Shown here piece after piece: positions 1-8,205 of a stretch of 11,865 bases of DNA. The DNA is from Acidobacteriota bacterium (lineage in GTDB: Bacteria > Acidobacteriota > UBA890 > WLXD01), in contig JACZXM010000037.1 in the NCBI GenBank assembly GCA_022571615.1, positions 1-11,865 on the forward strand, written 5' to 3'. How positions within the stretch are numbered: the first letter of the stretch is position 1; each line of letters opens with the position of its first letter. Below the pieces are notes generated by a model. It was given only the letters and a program-made list of their open reading frames with translations, did no database searches and had not been told where the DNA came from. A program made the position numbers and the translations under genes.

Positions 1-100
1 TCTGCTGCGTTGCCGCTCCTTGACGATGCGCGTAGGCATCGCCGAAGTCGCGGCGCCTTGCATCTGCACCCGTGGCGGTGTAACCAGGCCCATCACACTT

Positions 101-133
101 CCACCACGGCCTGCTAGGGCCTGCTAACGTGTC
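101..133 (+). repeat. Leader repeat before ftsY, shared with ffh
   Basis: CCACCACGGCCTGCTA (101-116) occurs again, base for base, at 4178-4193 in front of ffh. Within this copy GGCCTGCTA is present twice in tandem (108-116 and 118-126, period 10). The second unit continues as GGCCTGCTAACGTGTC (118-133), which matches 4185-4200 at 15 of 16 positions. The repeat runs directly into the GTG start of ftsY at 129, where a Shine-Dalgarno sequence would be expected, and no purine-rich ribosome site is seen. The repeat itself is seen directly; its role (regulatory site, promoter part or remnant of recombination between related genes) is unknown. Confidence 0.75.
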
Positions 134-1031
134 CCGATTCCTGCGTCGTACATTGCGCAACAGCCGAGCGCGGCTCAGCGACGCGCTCAGCCGTCTGATT
201 CCCGGTCGAACGCTCGCGGAGTCGGACCTGGAGGCCCTTGAGGAAGCGCTGATCGGTGCCGACGTGGGCCCGATAACAGCCGACCGGCTTGTTTCAGCGG
301 TGCGAGAGGCCGGCGCCGGTGACTCACCGCGCGAGGCTCTGGCGGCAGAGATGCGGCGGCTTCTGGCACAGCCGCGCCGGGACACAGCGGCGGTTGCGCC
401 GGGCCCAGGGCCCGAGATATGGCTGATCGTCGGCGTCAACGGCTGCGGCAAGACGACCTCGGCGGCGAAGCTGGCACACTGGTTCCAGCAGCGCGGCAAG
501 TCGGTCATTCTAGGGGCCGCGGATACGTTTCGTGCTGCTGCCGTGGAGCAATTGCGCGCCTGGGGCGAGCGCATCGACGTGCCGGTGATCGCCCACCTGC
601 GGGGAGGTGATCCCGCCGCGGTGGTGTACGACACCTGCGAGGCCGCGGTTGCGCGCCGCATCGACGTGGCGATCATCGACACCGCCGGGCGCATGCACAC
701 CAAGAGCAATCTGATGGCCGAGATGGACAAGATCCGCCGCGTGGCGGGCAAGGTCGTGGCTGCGGCGCCGCACGAAGTTCTGCTGGTTCTCGATGCCACG
801 ACGGGGCAGAACGGCCTGCGGCAGGCAGAGGAATTCCTTCGACATGCCGGGGTGACCGGGCTGGTGCTGTGCAAGCTCGATGGCACGGCGAAGGGCGGCA
901 TCGCGCTGACCATTGCCCGCAACCTGGGGTTGCCGATTCGCTTCGTGGGCACCGGCGAGCAGATCGGAGATCTCGCCGAGCTCGAGGTGGAAGAGTACGT
1001 GGATGCCCTGATCGGGACGGAGGCCGTGTGA
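129..1031 (+). CDS. ftsY: FtsY, signal recognition particle receptor GTPase
   Basis: This is the membrane-associated receptor that docks SRP-ribosome complexes at the Sec translocon through a GTP-dependent complex with Ffh. The 300-residue protein has a helical N domain (about 1-85) and a GTPase G domain: P-loop GVNGCGKTT (102-110), DTFRAAA (from 132), DTAGR (184-188), KLDGTAKGG (from 249) and a C-terminal GTGEQIGDL closing segment. It lacks the long acidic A domain of E. coli FtsY, so membrane contact probably relies on the Arg-rich amphipathic N-terminus (FLRRTLRNSRARL). The G4 box reads CKLD where the family usually has TKLD. The GTG start at 129 gives a full-length N domain, but it lacks a clear Shine-Dalgarno sequence and follows the repeat shared with ffh. 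A TTG at 153 is an alternative start. The stop overlaps the ribD start, implying coupled translation. Confidence 0.95.
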   Translation: MSRFLRRTLRNSRARLSDALSRLIPGRTLAESDLEALEEALIGADVGPITADRLVSAVREAGAGDSPREALAAEMRRLLAQPRRDTAAVAPGPGPEIWLIVGVNGCGKTTSAAKLAHWFQQRGKSVILGAADTFRAAAVEQLRAWGERIDVPVIAHLRGGDPAAVVYDTCEAAVARRIDVAIIDTAGRMHTKSNLMAEMDKIRRVAGKVVAAAPHEVLLVLDATTGQNGLRQAEEFLRHAGVTGLVLCKLDGTAKGGIALTIARNLGLPIRFVGTGEQIGDLAELEVEEYVDALIGTEAV

Positions 1032-2182
1032 GCGATCGGTCCTCTGCTGTGTCCCGCGACGACGGCAACGGCGACACCGAGGCGCGATTCATTCGCCGAT
1101 GCTTGGAGCTGGCAGCCCGCGCGCGCGGAGCCACCAGTCCGAATCCCCTCGTTGGCGCGGTAGTGGTACGCGAGGGGGTCGTGGTCGGCAGTGCCTGGCA
1201 TCATCGCGCCGGTGAGCCGCACGCCGAGCGCCTCGCGCTCCAGCAAGCAGGCCCCCAGGCCGGCGGGGCGACGCTGTACAGCAACATGGAGCCTTGTTGC
1301 CATCACGGGCGCACGCCGCCTTGCGTGGATGCGATCATCGAGGCCGGGGTGGCACGAGTGGTGAGCGCCATCCGTGATCCCGACCCGCGGGTCGATGGCA
1401 AGGGGTTCGAGGCCCTGCGGGCGGCCGGCATCGAAGTCTCCAGCGGGTTCGAGAGCCAGGCGGCGGCGGAGCTCAACGCCGGGTACCTGAAGATACAACG
1501 CTCCGGTATTCCCTTCGTAATTGGCAAGGCGGCGCTTTCGCTCGATGGCCGTCTGGCGACCCGGACCGGCTCTTCGCAGTGGATTACCGGCGAACAGGCA
1601 CGCGCCATGGCGCACCGCATTCGCGCCGGGGTCGATGCCGTGGTGGTCGGGGTGGGGACGGTGCTGGCGGATGATCCGCGGTTGACGGCGCGGCACGGAG
1701 GCGGGGCCGGCCCACGCTATCGGGTCGTGCTGGACTCGCACCTGCGAACCCCGCCGCAGGCAAGCCTGTTGCAACAGCGCGACGGCGTGCCGCTGATCAT
1801 GACCACACAAGCCGCCGCCAGCGGTGAGCGCCAGCGGCTCGAGAAGGCAGGAGCGACGGTGCTCGTGGTGGCGGCCGACGGGCAGGGCCGGGTGGACCTA
1901 CCGGCGGTGCTGGTGCGGCTGGCGGCTCTGGACGTATGCACGGTGATGCTCGAAGGTGGCAGCCGTTTGCTAACCGAAGCCCTCCAGATTGGTATAATCG
2001 ACAAGGTTTTCTTGTTTTACGCGCCCCTGCTGATCGGGGGAGCCGAGGCGCTGCCGCTATGGGGCGGCGAGGGTGTCGCCCAGATGGATGAAGCCCGTCG
2101 GCTGCAGCGCGTTCGCCATTACCGACTCGGCCGTGATTGGGCGGTCGAGGGCTACTTGCGAACGCCCCCGGAACCCGAGTAG
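1028..2182 (+). CDS. ribD: RibD, bifunctional riboflavin deaminase/reductase
   Basis: This cytoplasmic enzyme catalyses two successive riboflavin steps: deamination of the diaminopyrimidine made by GTP cyclohydrolase II, then NADPH-dependent reduction of its ribosyl side chain. The N-terminal cytidine-deaminase-like domain (about 20-150) carries HAE with zinc ligand H65 and catalytic E67, and PCCHHGRTPPC with ligands C90 and C99. Their spacing equals that of E. coli RibD. The reductase domain (about 160-384) shows GKAALSLDGRLATRTG (from 166), GVGTVLADDPRL and LEGG (308-311). I chose the GTG at 1028, whose GTGA overlaps the ftsY stop; the frame stays open upstream inside ftsY. A GTG at 1049 is also possible. 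The 384-residue length is slightly above the usual 360-370, owing to a polar N-terminus. The overlap puts it in one transcription unit with ftsY, an uncommon partner. Confidence 0.95.
   Translation: MSDRSSAVSRDDGNGDTEARFIRRCLELAARARGATSPNPLVGAVVVREGVVVGSAWHHRAGEPHAERLALQQAGPQAGGATLYSNMEPCCHHGRTPPCVDAIIEAGVARVVSAIRDPDPRVDGKGFEALRAAGIEVSSGFESQAAAELNAGYLKIQRSGIPFVIGKAALSLDGRLATRTGSSQWITGEQARAMAHRIRAGVDAVVVGVGTVLADDPRLTARHGGGAGPRYRVVLDSHLRTPPQASLLQQRDGVPLIMTTQAAASGERQRLEKAGATVLVVAADGQGRVDLPAVLVRLAALDVCTVMLEGGSRLLTEALQIGIIDKVFLFYAPLLIGGAEALPLWGGEGVAQMDEARRLQRVRHYRLGRDWAVEGYLRTPPEPE
1990..1998 (+). promoter_or_regulatory. Possible internal extended -10 promoter element
   Basis: TGGTATAAT is a perfect sigma-70 -10 hexamer with an extended TG one base upstream, inside ribD. 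It uses a rare ATA codon in very GC-rich DNA, and the following bases (TTTTCTTGTTTT) are also locally AT-rich. No good -35 lies at 16-18 bases. A start near 2005 would give a leader of about 255 bases to ribE. The motif could simply be coding sequence for Ile-Gly-Ile-Ile. Confidence 0.25.
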
Positions 2183-2213
2183 AGAGCGCGAAAGGCAGTC
2201 GCCGCCGCTGTCG

Positions 2214-2234
2214 GCCGGCCGAAATCGGGCCGGC
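2214..2234 (+). other. GC-rich stem-loop between ribD and ribE
   Basis: GCCGGCC (2214-2220) and GGCCGGC (2228-2234) form a seven-pair all-GC hairpin with a seven-base loop (GAAATCG), in the 77-base gap between ribD and ribE. No run of T follows, so it does not look like an intrinsic terminator. The gap lacks the conserved boxes of the FMN riboswitch. It may be a processing, stability or attenuation element, or chance in GC-rich DNA. Confidence 0.45.
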
Positions 2235-2259
2235 GGTGGGGGCAGAAACTGGGTAGGTC

Positions 2260-2931
2260 ATGTTCACGGGTTTGATCGAGGAGGTCGGCGAGGTGATCGG
2301 TATCGAGGCGCTGGCGCGTGGGTCGCGCTTGACGATCCGTACCGGTCAGGTCATCGACGATCTGAGCGAAGGCGAGAGCATCGCCGTTGACGGTGTCTGC
2401 CTGACCGCGCTGTCCGTCCGCCGTGGGGAGTTCGCCGCCGATGTGTCTCCCGAGACCATCACGCGCACGAACCTTTCCTTTTACAGGCTGGGAACGCCGG
2501 TGAACCTGGAACGCTCGTTGGCCGTCGGGCAACGTCTTGGGGGGCACTTCGTCCAGGGGCACGTGGATGGAATCTCGCGCTCCATCAAGAGCGTCCAGGA
2601 GAGCGAGTTCGTACGCATGAGCTTCACCATCCCGGAGGGGCTGCGCCCGTATCTGGTCGAGAAGGGCTCGGTAGCTCTCAACGGTGTCTCGCTCACCGTC
2701 GCCAGCTTCGAGGGCGATACGTTCGACGTTGCCCTGGTGCCGCACACGCTCGAGCGCACGAACCTGAGCGTCGAGGGACGGGCCGAGGTGCTGAACATGG
2801 AAGTGGACATTCTGGGCAAGTACGTGGCCCAGTTGCTGGGGCCGAGACGCCTAGGCGAGGGCGAAAGTCGTGAAACGGCCGGGGGGGCGCTTGTCGATCC
2901 CGGCGCTATGATCCAACTGCGCGGCGAGTGA
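2260..2931 (+). CDS. ribE: Riboflavin synthase alpha subunit
   Basis: It dismutates two 6,7-dimethyl-8-ribityllumazine molecules to riboflavin plus a recycled pyrimidinedione, the last step of the pathway. The 223-residue protein is two tandem lumazine-binding barrels. The first begins with the hallmark [10 protein letters not shown] and includes DGVCLT. The second contains [11 protein letters not shown] (94-104), GVSLTVA and the LERTNL segment. About 25 hydrophilic C-terminal residues (from GPRRLGEG) exceed the core. The ATG start is fixed by the invariant MFTG N-terminus. Only a weak ribosome site (GGGTAGG) precedes it, and the 77-base gap to ribD holds a GC hairpin. ribBA follows after 10 bases. 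The gene is called ribE here (ribC in E. coli naming). Confidence 0.96.
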   Translation: MFTGLIEEVGEVIGIEALARGSRLTIRTGQVIDDLSEGESIAVDGVCLTALSVRRGEFAADVSPETITRTNLSFYRLGTPVNLERSLAVGQRLGGHFVQGHVDGISRSIKSVQESEFVRMSFTIPEGLRPYLVEKGSVALNGVSLTVASFEGDTFDVALVPHTLERTNLSVEGRAEVLNMEVDILGKYVAQLLGPRRLGEGESRETAGGALVDPGAMIQLRGE

Positions 2932-2941
2932 GGCAACGGTA

Positions 2942-4165
2942 ATGGCGGACCAAGAACCCGAAGGGCTGGCGACGATCGACGCGGCCATCGCGGACGTGCG
3001 TGCAGGCCGTCTGGTGATCGTCGTGGACGACGAGGATCGAGAGAACGAGGGCGACCTGACGATCGCGGCGGAAAAGGTCAGCCCCAAGCTGATCAACTTC
3101 ATGGCCCGGTACGGTCGCGGGTTGATCTGCCTGCCGATGACCAGCGAACGGCTCGACCAGCTGGGGATTCCCCTCATGGTGGCGGACAACTCCTCCAGCT
3201 ACGGGACCGCGTTTTGCGTCTCCATCGAGGCCAAGAAAGGGGTCTCGACCGGTATCTCCGCCGCGGACCGGTCGCGCACCGTGCTGGCGGCCATCGCACC
3301 CGAGACCCGTCCCCGCGACCTTGCCCGGCCCGGGCATATGTTTCCGCTCCGGGCGGCCGATGGCGGGGTGTTGCGGCGCGCCGGTCAGACCGAGGCGGCG
3401 GTGGATCTGGCGCGCATCGCGGGCCTGTATCCCGCCGGCGTAATCTGCGAGGTCATGAACGAGGACGGCTCGATGGCCCGCGTGCCCGACCTGCTGCGCT
3501 TCGGTGCGGAGCATGGCATCAAGGTGATCTCGATCGCCGACCTGATCTGCCATCGGCTGCGGACCGAGCGCTTCGTGAACCGGGTTGCCTCACCGGAGCT
3601 TCCAACGCGCTATGGCGACTTCACGATCTACGCCTACGAGAACGAGCTCGACGGCGGGGAACACGTCGCCCTGGTGATGGGCGATGTGTCAACCCCGGAG
3701 CCGGTGCTGGTGCGGGTGCATTCGGAGTGCCTGACCGGCGATGTGTTCGGCTCCTCGCGCTGCGACTGCGGCGAGCAGTTGGATTGCGCCATGCGCCGCA
3801 TCGCCGCCGAGGGGCGGGGAATCGTCATCTATCTACGCCAGGAAGGCCGTGGCATCGGGCTGCACAACAAGCTGCGGGCCTACGAGCTCCAGGACGAGGG
3901 CGCCGACACGGTCGAGGCCAACGAGGCGCTGGGCCTTCCAATCGATCAGCGCGACTATGGAATCGGAGCCCAGATGCTCACCGATTTGGGTGTGTCCAAG
4001 CTGCGTATCATGACCAACAACCCCCGTAAGTTCATCGGGTTGTCGGGATACGGGCTTGAAGTCGTCGAGCGCGTTCCAATCGAGATCCCCCCGTCCTCGG
4101 CCACCTCACACCGCTATCTGAAAACGAAGAAGGAAAAGCTCGGGCATCATCTCGAGTCGGTCTGA
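2942..4165 (+). CDS. ribBA: RibBA: DHBP synthase / GTP cyclohydrolase II fusion
   Basis: This fusion makes both precursors of the pathway: 3,4-dihydroxy-2-butanone 4-phosphate from ribulose-5-phosphate, and the diaminopyrimidine phosphate from GTP. The DHBP synthase half (about 1-205) contains the acidic metal loop [10 protein letters not shown] (29-38), [19 protein letters not shown], the [12 protein letters not shown] helix and CEVMNEDG. The GTP cyclohydrolase II half (about 210-400) has zinc ligands C263, C274 and C276 in [17 protein letters not shown], then [28 protein letters not shown] and TNNPRK. Both active sites appear intact, so it should be bifunctional, unlike lineages where one half is dead. 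The ATG follows GAGG at a suitable distance, 10 bases after ribE. Lumazine synthase (ribH) and nusB, which often come next, are absent; ffh follows instead. Confidence 0.97.
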   Translation: MADQEPEGLATIDAAIADVRAGRLVIVVDDEDRENEGDLTIAAEKVSPKLINFMARYGRGLICLPMTSERLDQLGIPLMVADNSSSYGTAFCVSIEAKKGVSTGISAADRSRTVLAAIAPETRPRDLARPGHMFPLRAADGGVLRRAGQTEAAVDLARIAGLYPAGVICEVMNEDGSMARVPDLLRFGAEHGIKVISIADLICHRLRTERFVNRVASPELPTRYGDFTIYAYENELDGGEHVALVMGDVSTPEPVLVRVHSECLTGDVFGSSRCDCGEQLDCAMRRIAAEGRGIVIYLRQEGRGIGLHNKLRAYELQDEGADTVEANEALGLPIDQRDYGIGAQMLTDLGVSKLRIMTNNPRKFIGLSGYGLEVVERVPIEIPPSSATSHRYLKTKKEKLGHHLESV

Positions 4166-4177
4166 CTCTGTAATCGG

Positions 4178-4200
4178 CCACCACGGCCTGCTAACTTGTC
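4178..4200 (+). repeat. Leader repeat before ffh, shared with ftsY
   Basis: This is the second copy of the element at 101-133. CCACCACGGCCTGCTA (4178-4193) is identical, and GGCCTGCTAACTTGTC (4185-4200) matches 118-133 with one mismatch. It lies outside coding sequence, 12 bases after the ribBA stop. It runs into TTG 4196, which aligns exactly with the GTG start of ftsY, so the two proteins would begin MSR and MSSR. Here the GGCCTGCTA unit is single, not tandem. GGCC-ACCAC-GGCC could form only a weak four-pair hairpin. Confidence 0.75.
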
Positions 4201-4213
4201 GTCCCGCGAATCC

Positions 4214-5545
<1,332 letters not shown>

Positions 5546-5573
5546 TCGAACGAAGCGAGGCCCTTCACCATAC

Positions 5574-5579
5574 AGGAGG
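5574..5579 (+). promoter_or_regulatory. Strong Shine-Dalgarno site of rpsP
   Basis: AGGAGG, a full consensus ribosome-binding site, ends seven bases before the GTG at 5587 and decides that start. It contrasts with the preceding ftsY and ffh genes, which lack such a site. Confidence 0.85.
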
Positions 5580-5586
5580 AGCAAGA

Positions 5587-6129
5587 GTGCTCACCATTCG
5601 TCTGCGCCGTGCCGGCGCAAAGCGTGACCCACACTATCGGGTCGTTGTTACGGAGAGCTCTGCGCGCCGTGACGGGCCGTTCATCGAGATTGTTGGCCAC
5701 TATCACCCGCGCCGGCAGCCGGCCGAGATCGTCTTGAACATGGAGCGCGTCGAGGCCTACCTGGGGCAGGGCGCGCAGATGAGCGACACGGTTCGCAGCT
5801 TGTGCCGGCGGGTTCGCTCCGGACGCGTCGAGGCACCGGCCGAGACCGCCCCGGCAACGGACACCAGCGATGAAGCCCAGCTGGAGGCAGCGGCGGAGCT
5901 CGAGGCAGACTCCGAGACCAAGGCACAAGCAGACCCCGAGACTGCGCCCGAACAAGATGCGACAGAGGTGGTGGAGGAAGTGGCCGCCGACGACACAACT
6001 TCCGGAGAGGCCGGCGATGCCGGCGAGCTGACCGTGGAGGCGGCGGAGGGCGCATCCGCCGAGACCGAAGAGGATTCGCCCGCCGAGGAAGCGGAAGCGG
6101 AGACCGACGAGACTGGCAAGCAGGATTGA
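5587..6129 (+). CDS. rpsP: 30S ribosomal protein S16 with acidic C-terminal tail
   Basis: S16 binds 16S rRNA in the body of the small subunit and helps 30S assembly. Residues 1-79 are a complete S16 (MLTIRLRRAGAKRDPHYRVVV at the start, then RRDGPFIEIVGHYHPR and an amphipathic VEAYLGQGAQMSDTV). The remaining 101 residues form a low-complexity tail with 35 Asp/Glu, 24 Ala and only three basic residues, with no aromatic residue. S16 is usually 80-90 residues, so the protein is about twice normal length. The tail is probably disordered and very unlike the basic core; acidic extensions of S16 are known in some other phyla. The reading frame is continuous to the TGA, with no sign of a frameshift. 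The GTG start is set by AGGAGG. It lies 41 bases after ffh and 64 before the KH gene. Confidence 0.94.
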   Translation: MLTIRLRRAGAKRDPHYRVVVTESSARRDGPFIEIVGHYHPRRQPAEIVLNMERVEAYLGQGAQMSDTVRSLCRRVRSGRVEAPAETAPATDTSDEAQLEAAAELEADSETKAQADPETAPEQDATEVVEEVAADDTTSGEAGDAGELTVEAAEGASAETEEDSPAEEAEAETDETGKQD

Positions 6130-6130
6130 C

Positions 6131-6146
6131 ATCCCCCGCGGGGGAT
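6131..6146 (+). other. Perfect 16-base palindrome after rpsP
   Basis: ATCCCCCGCGGGGGAT is a perfect inverted repeat starting two bases after the rpsP stop. A second palindrome, GCCCGGGC, follows at 6150-6157. As RNA the first would give a six-pair stem with a CGCG loop. A TTTT occurs about 15 bases downstream, too far for a standard terminator. It could be a 3'-end stabiliser or processing site, or a weak attenuator between rpsP and the KH gene. Confidence 0.5.
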
Positions 6147-6193
6147 ACGGCCCGGGCACTGGTTTTCGGGTCGGTTGCAGAGAGGTGTGATCG

Positions 6194-6430
6194 ATGCGGT
6201 TGAGAGACATGATCGAGGAGATTGCTCGGTCGCTGGTCGACAATCCCGATCAGGTGGAAGTCAACGAGGTCCAGGGCGAGCAGACGACGGTGCTGGAGCT
6301 GCGGGTTGCCCCGGGCGATCTAGGCAAGGTGATCGGTAAGCAGGGGCGCACCGCTCGCGCGATGCGTACGCTGCTTACGGCGGCCGGAATGAAGCACCAG
6401 AAGCGCGCCGTCCTGGAGATCCTGGAGTAG
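6194..6430 (+). CDS. khpA: KhpA-like KH-domain RNA-binding protein
   Basis: This is a 78-residue single KH domain of the YlqC/KhpA family. These small cytoplasmic RNA-binding proteins are regularly encoded between rpsP and rimM in several phyla; in Gram-positive bacteria KhpA pairs with KhpB (Jag/EloR). The RNA-contacting GXXG loop is GKQG (48-51) within [18 protein letters not shown], preceded by the beta strand [10 protein letters not shown]. An N-terminal helix ([18 protein letters not shown]) is typical of the family. The ATG at 6194 follows GAGAGG at a good distance. No khpB partner is in the window. Family assignment is firm; the symbol and RNA targets are inferred. Confidence 0.9.
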   Translation: MRLRDMIEEIARSLVDNPDQVEVNEVQGEQTTVLELRVAPGDLGKVIGKQGRTARAMRTLLTAAGMKHQKRAVLEILE

Positions 6431-6445
6431 GGGAGCCGATGAACC

Positions 6446-6955
6446 GTGGTGCAACAACTGGTGCGCGTTGGCAAGGTCGTCAAGCCGCACGGCATCCACG
6501 GTGAGCTTGTGGTGGCGCCGGAGGGCGACACGCTCGCCGGCCTCGAGGCCGGCACCCCGGTCCACCTGGACAGCGAGTCGGAAACCCGCCGTCTGCTCGC
6601 ACTGCGCCCGCACCAGCGCCGGCTGCTGGTAACGCTCGAGGGTATTTGCGATCGCACCGCGGCGGAGCTTGTCCGCGGCGCACAGGTGATGGTGGATGCC
6701 GGCGAGCTAGCGCAACTGGGGGAGGGAGAGGTCTGGGTCGATGACCTGATCGGTTATCGGGCCTTGCTCCCGGATGGTGCCACGCTGGGTGTCGTGCGCG
6801 AGGTCTTGAGCGGCGGAGGCCGGGACTTGCTCGAGATCGAGATGCGCGAGGGCACGGCGCTGATCCCGATGGTGCGGGAGTGGCTGGTGGAAATCGATAC
6901 GGAGAAGCGACGCATCGTGCTCGATCTGCCCGACGGGTTGGTCGACGCGTCTTGA
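6446..6955 (+). CDS. rimM: Ribosome maturation factor RimM
   Basis: RimM binds S19 in the 30S head and promotes 16S rRNA 3'-domain maturation. The 169-residue protein has the N-terminal beta-barrel, with the signature VGKVVKPHGIHGE (8-20), and a C-terminal PRC-barrel that starts near VWVDDLIGY and includes IPMVREWL and DLPDGLVD. Length and both domains match the family. The GTG at 6446 is preceded by GGGGAG about ten bases upstream; a second GTG follows immediately. An ATG at 6439 is out of frame. It sits 15 bases after the KH gene and 20 before trmD, the usual arrangement. Confidence 0.95.
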   Translation: MVQQLVRVGKVVKPHGIHGELVVAPEGDTLAGLEAGTPVHLDSESETRRLLALRPHQRRLLVTLEGICDRTAAELVRGAQVMVDAGELAQLGEGEVWVDDLIGYRALLPDGATLGVVREVLSGGGRDLLEIEMREGTALIPMVREWLVEIDTEKRRIVLDLPDGLVDAS

Positions 6956-6975
6956 TCTCTGCAGAGAGGGTTTAC

Positions 6976-7773
6976 GTGCGGTTCGATGTGATCACGATCT
7001 TCCCCGATATGTTCCCCGGCCCGGTGGGTGAGGGGGTCATCGGCAAAGCGATCGACCGCGGCCTGGTGCGGTTGTGCGTCCACGACCTACGACGCTGGGC
7101 CGATCCGCCCCACTACAAGGTCGACGACGAGCCGTTTGGTGGTGGTGCCGGTATGGTGTTCACCCCCCAGCCGGTGTTCGATGCGGTCGAGTCCGTGCGC
7201 CGGGAGCTGCAGCAGCAGGGGAGCCAACCCGGCCCCGTGGTGCTGATGTCGCCGCAGGGACGGCGCCTCTCGCACGGATCGGTGCAGCGGCTGGCGCAGA
7301 CCGGGCAGATCACACTGATTTGTGGCCGCTACGAGGGCGTAGACGAGCGTATCCGCGCCCATCTGGTGGATGAGGAGATCAGCATCGGGGACTTCGTGCT
7401 CAGCGGTGGAGAGCTCCCGGCGATGGTCCTCATCGAGGCAGCCACACGGCTGCTACCCGAGGCGCTCGGTGACCCGGCCTCGGCACGCCAGGATTCCTTC
7501 GTCGAGGGTCTGCTCGATCATCCACACTACACCCGGCCGGCTGAGTTTCGCGGCTGGCAGGTGCCCGAGGTTCTGCGGTCCGGAAACCACGCTGCCATCC
7601 GCGCTTGGCGCCGCCGCGAGGCGCTGCGCAACACTTTCCGCAAACGCCCGGACCTGATCGATCTAGGGAGTCTCGATGATGAAGAGCGGGCGTTCTTGAA
7701 GAGGCTAGAGAAATGCGGGCCAGACAAAGACAAGGAAAGCGACCGCGACGCGGACGAGACTGCGCTAAAATAG
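6976..7773 (+). CDS. trmD: TrmD, tRNA (guanine-37-N1) methyltransferase
   Basis: TrmD methylates N1 of G37 next to the anticodon, using S-adenosylmethionine, and so prevents +1 frameshifting. It is a SPOUT enzyme with a trefoil knot. The 265-residue protein begins [12 protein letters not shown] and shows [12 protein letters not shown] (GGGAGM at 55-60), [35 protein letters not shown] (136-150) in the knot, the [16 protein letters not shown] segment with the likely catalytic D181, and the C-terminal tRNA-binding helices ([16 protein letters not shown]). The last 25 or so residues are a charged Lys/Asp/Glu tail beyond the usual end. The GTG at 6976 follows GAGAGGG by five bases. The frame is open upstream into rimM, but the FDVITIFP motif fixes the start. 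Confidence 0.96.
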   Translation: MRFDVITIFPDMFPGPVGEGVIGKAIDRGLVRLCVHDLRRWADPPHYKVDDEPFGGGAGMVFTPQPVFDAVESVRRELQQQGSQPGPVVLMSPQGRRLSHGSVQRLAQTGQITLICGRYEGVDERIRAHLVDEEISIGDFVLSGGELPAMVLIEAATRLLPEALGDPASARQDSFVEGLLDHPHYTRPAEFRGWQVPEVLRSGNHAAIRAWRRREALRNTFRKRPDLIDLGSLDDEERAFLKRLEKCGPDKDKESDRDADETALK

Positions 7774-7835
7774 AGGGCTGGCCTGCCGGAACTGACGGCC
7801 CGATCTCGACCCGCCGGCGCGAGGAGAAAACGAGC

Positions 7836-8183
7836 ATGGACATACTAGAAGCAATCGAAGCCCCGTATCTGCGTGACGATCATCCCCAGTTTGCTCCGGG
7901 GGACACGATCCAGGTGCACCTGCGGGTGGTAGAGGGCAACAAGGAGCGTATCCAGGTTTTCGAGGGCGTGGTGATCGGCCGTCGTGGCAGCGGAGCCAAC
8001 GCCACCTTCATGGTGCGGAAGATCTCGTACGGTACCGGTGTGGAACGCGTATTCCCGTTCCATTCACCCAACATCGATCACATCAAGGTGGTGCGCCGGG
8101 GTAAGGTGCGTCGCGCCAAGCTATATTACCTGCGCGACCTGCGCGGCAAGGCCGCTCGCATCAAGGAAAAGCGCACCGTCTGA
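7836..8183 (+). CDS. rplS: 50S ribosomal protein L19
   Basis: L19 lies at the 30S-50S interface and forms part of intersubunit bridges. The 115-residue protein has the normal length and typical blocks: [51 protein letters not shown], and a basic C-terminus ([22 protein letters not shown]). The ATG at 7836 follows GAGGAG (7821-7826) with a nine-base spacer. The frame is open further upstream, but family length supports this ATG. The gap to trmD is 62 bases, GC-rich, with no convincing terminator. Confidence 0.97.
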   Translation: MDILEAIEAPYLRDDHPQFAPGDTIQVHLRVVEGNKERIQVFEGVVIGRRGSGANATFMVRKISYGTGVERVFPFHSPNIDHIKVVRRGKVRRAKLYYLRDLRGKAARIKEKRTV

Positions 8184-8205
8184 TCCCGCTAGGAAGGTAC
8201 GGCGC

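Noticed and set aside
1..128. Possible gene ends or a divergent gene start before ftsY (two open + frames ending at 117 and 127; a - strand frame from ATG at 93)
   Set aside because: The stretch is short and none of the translations shows a motif I recognise. The - strand peptide faintly resembles a methylthiotransferase segment (MPTRIVKER), but too little is visible to call it.
2183..2259. FMN riboswitch before ribE
   Set aside because: The conserved FMN aptamer boxes are absent and the spacer is too short.
3214..4029. Second + strand frame of 271 codons within ribBA
   Set aside because: It is an Arg/Ala/Gly-rich frameshifted shadow of ribBA with no motif; the ribBA frame is fully conserved here.
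7766..7771. TAAAAT at the end of trmD as a -10 box for rplS
   Set aside because: No -35-like sequence lies at the right distance, and it overlaps the trmD stop context; too weak to report.
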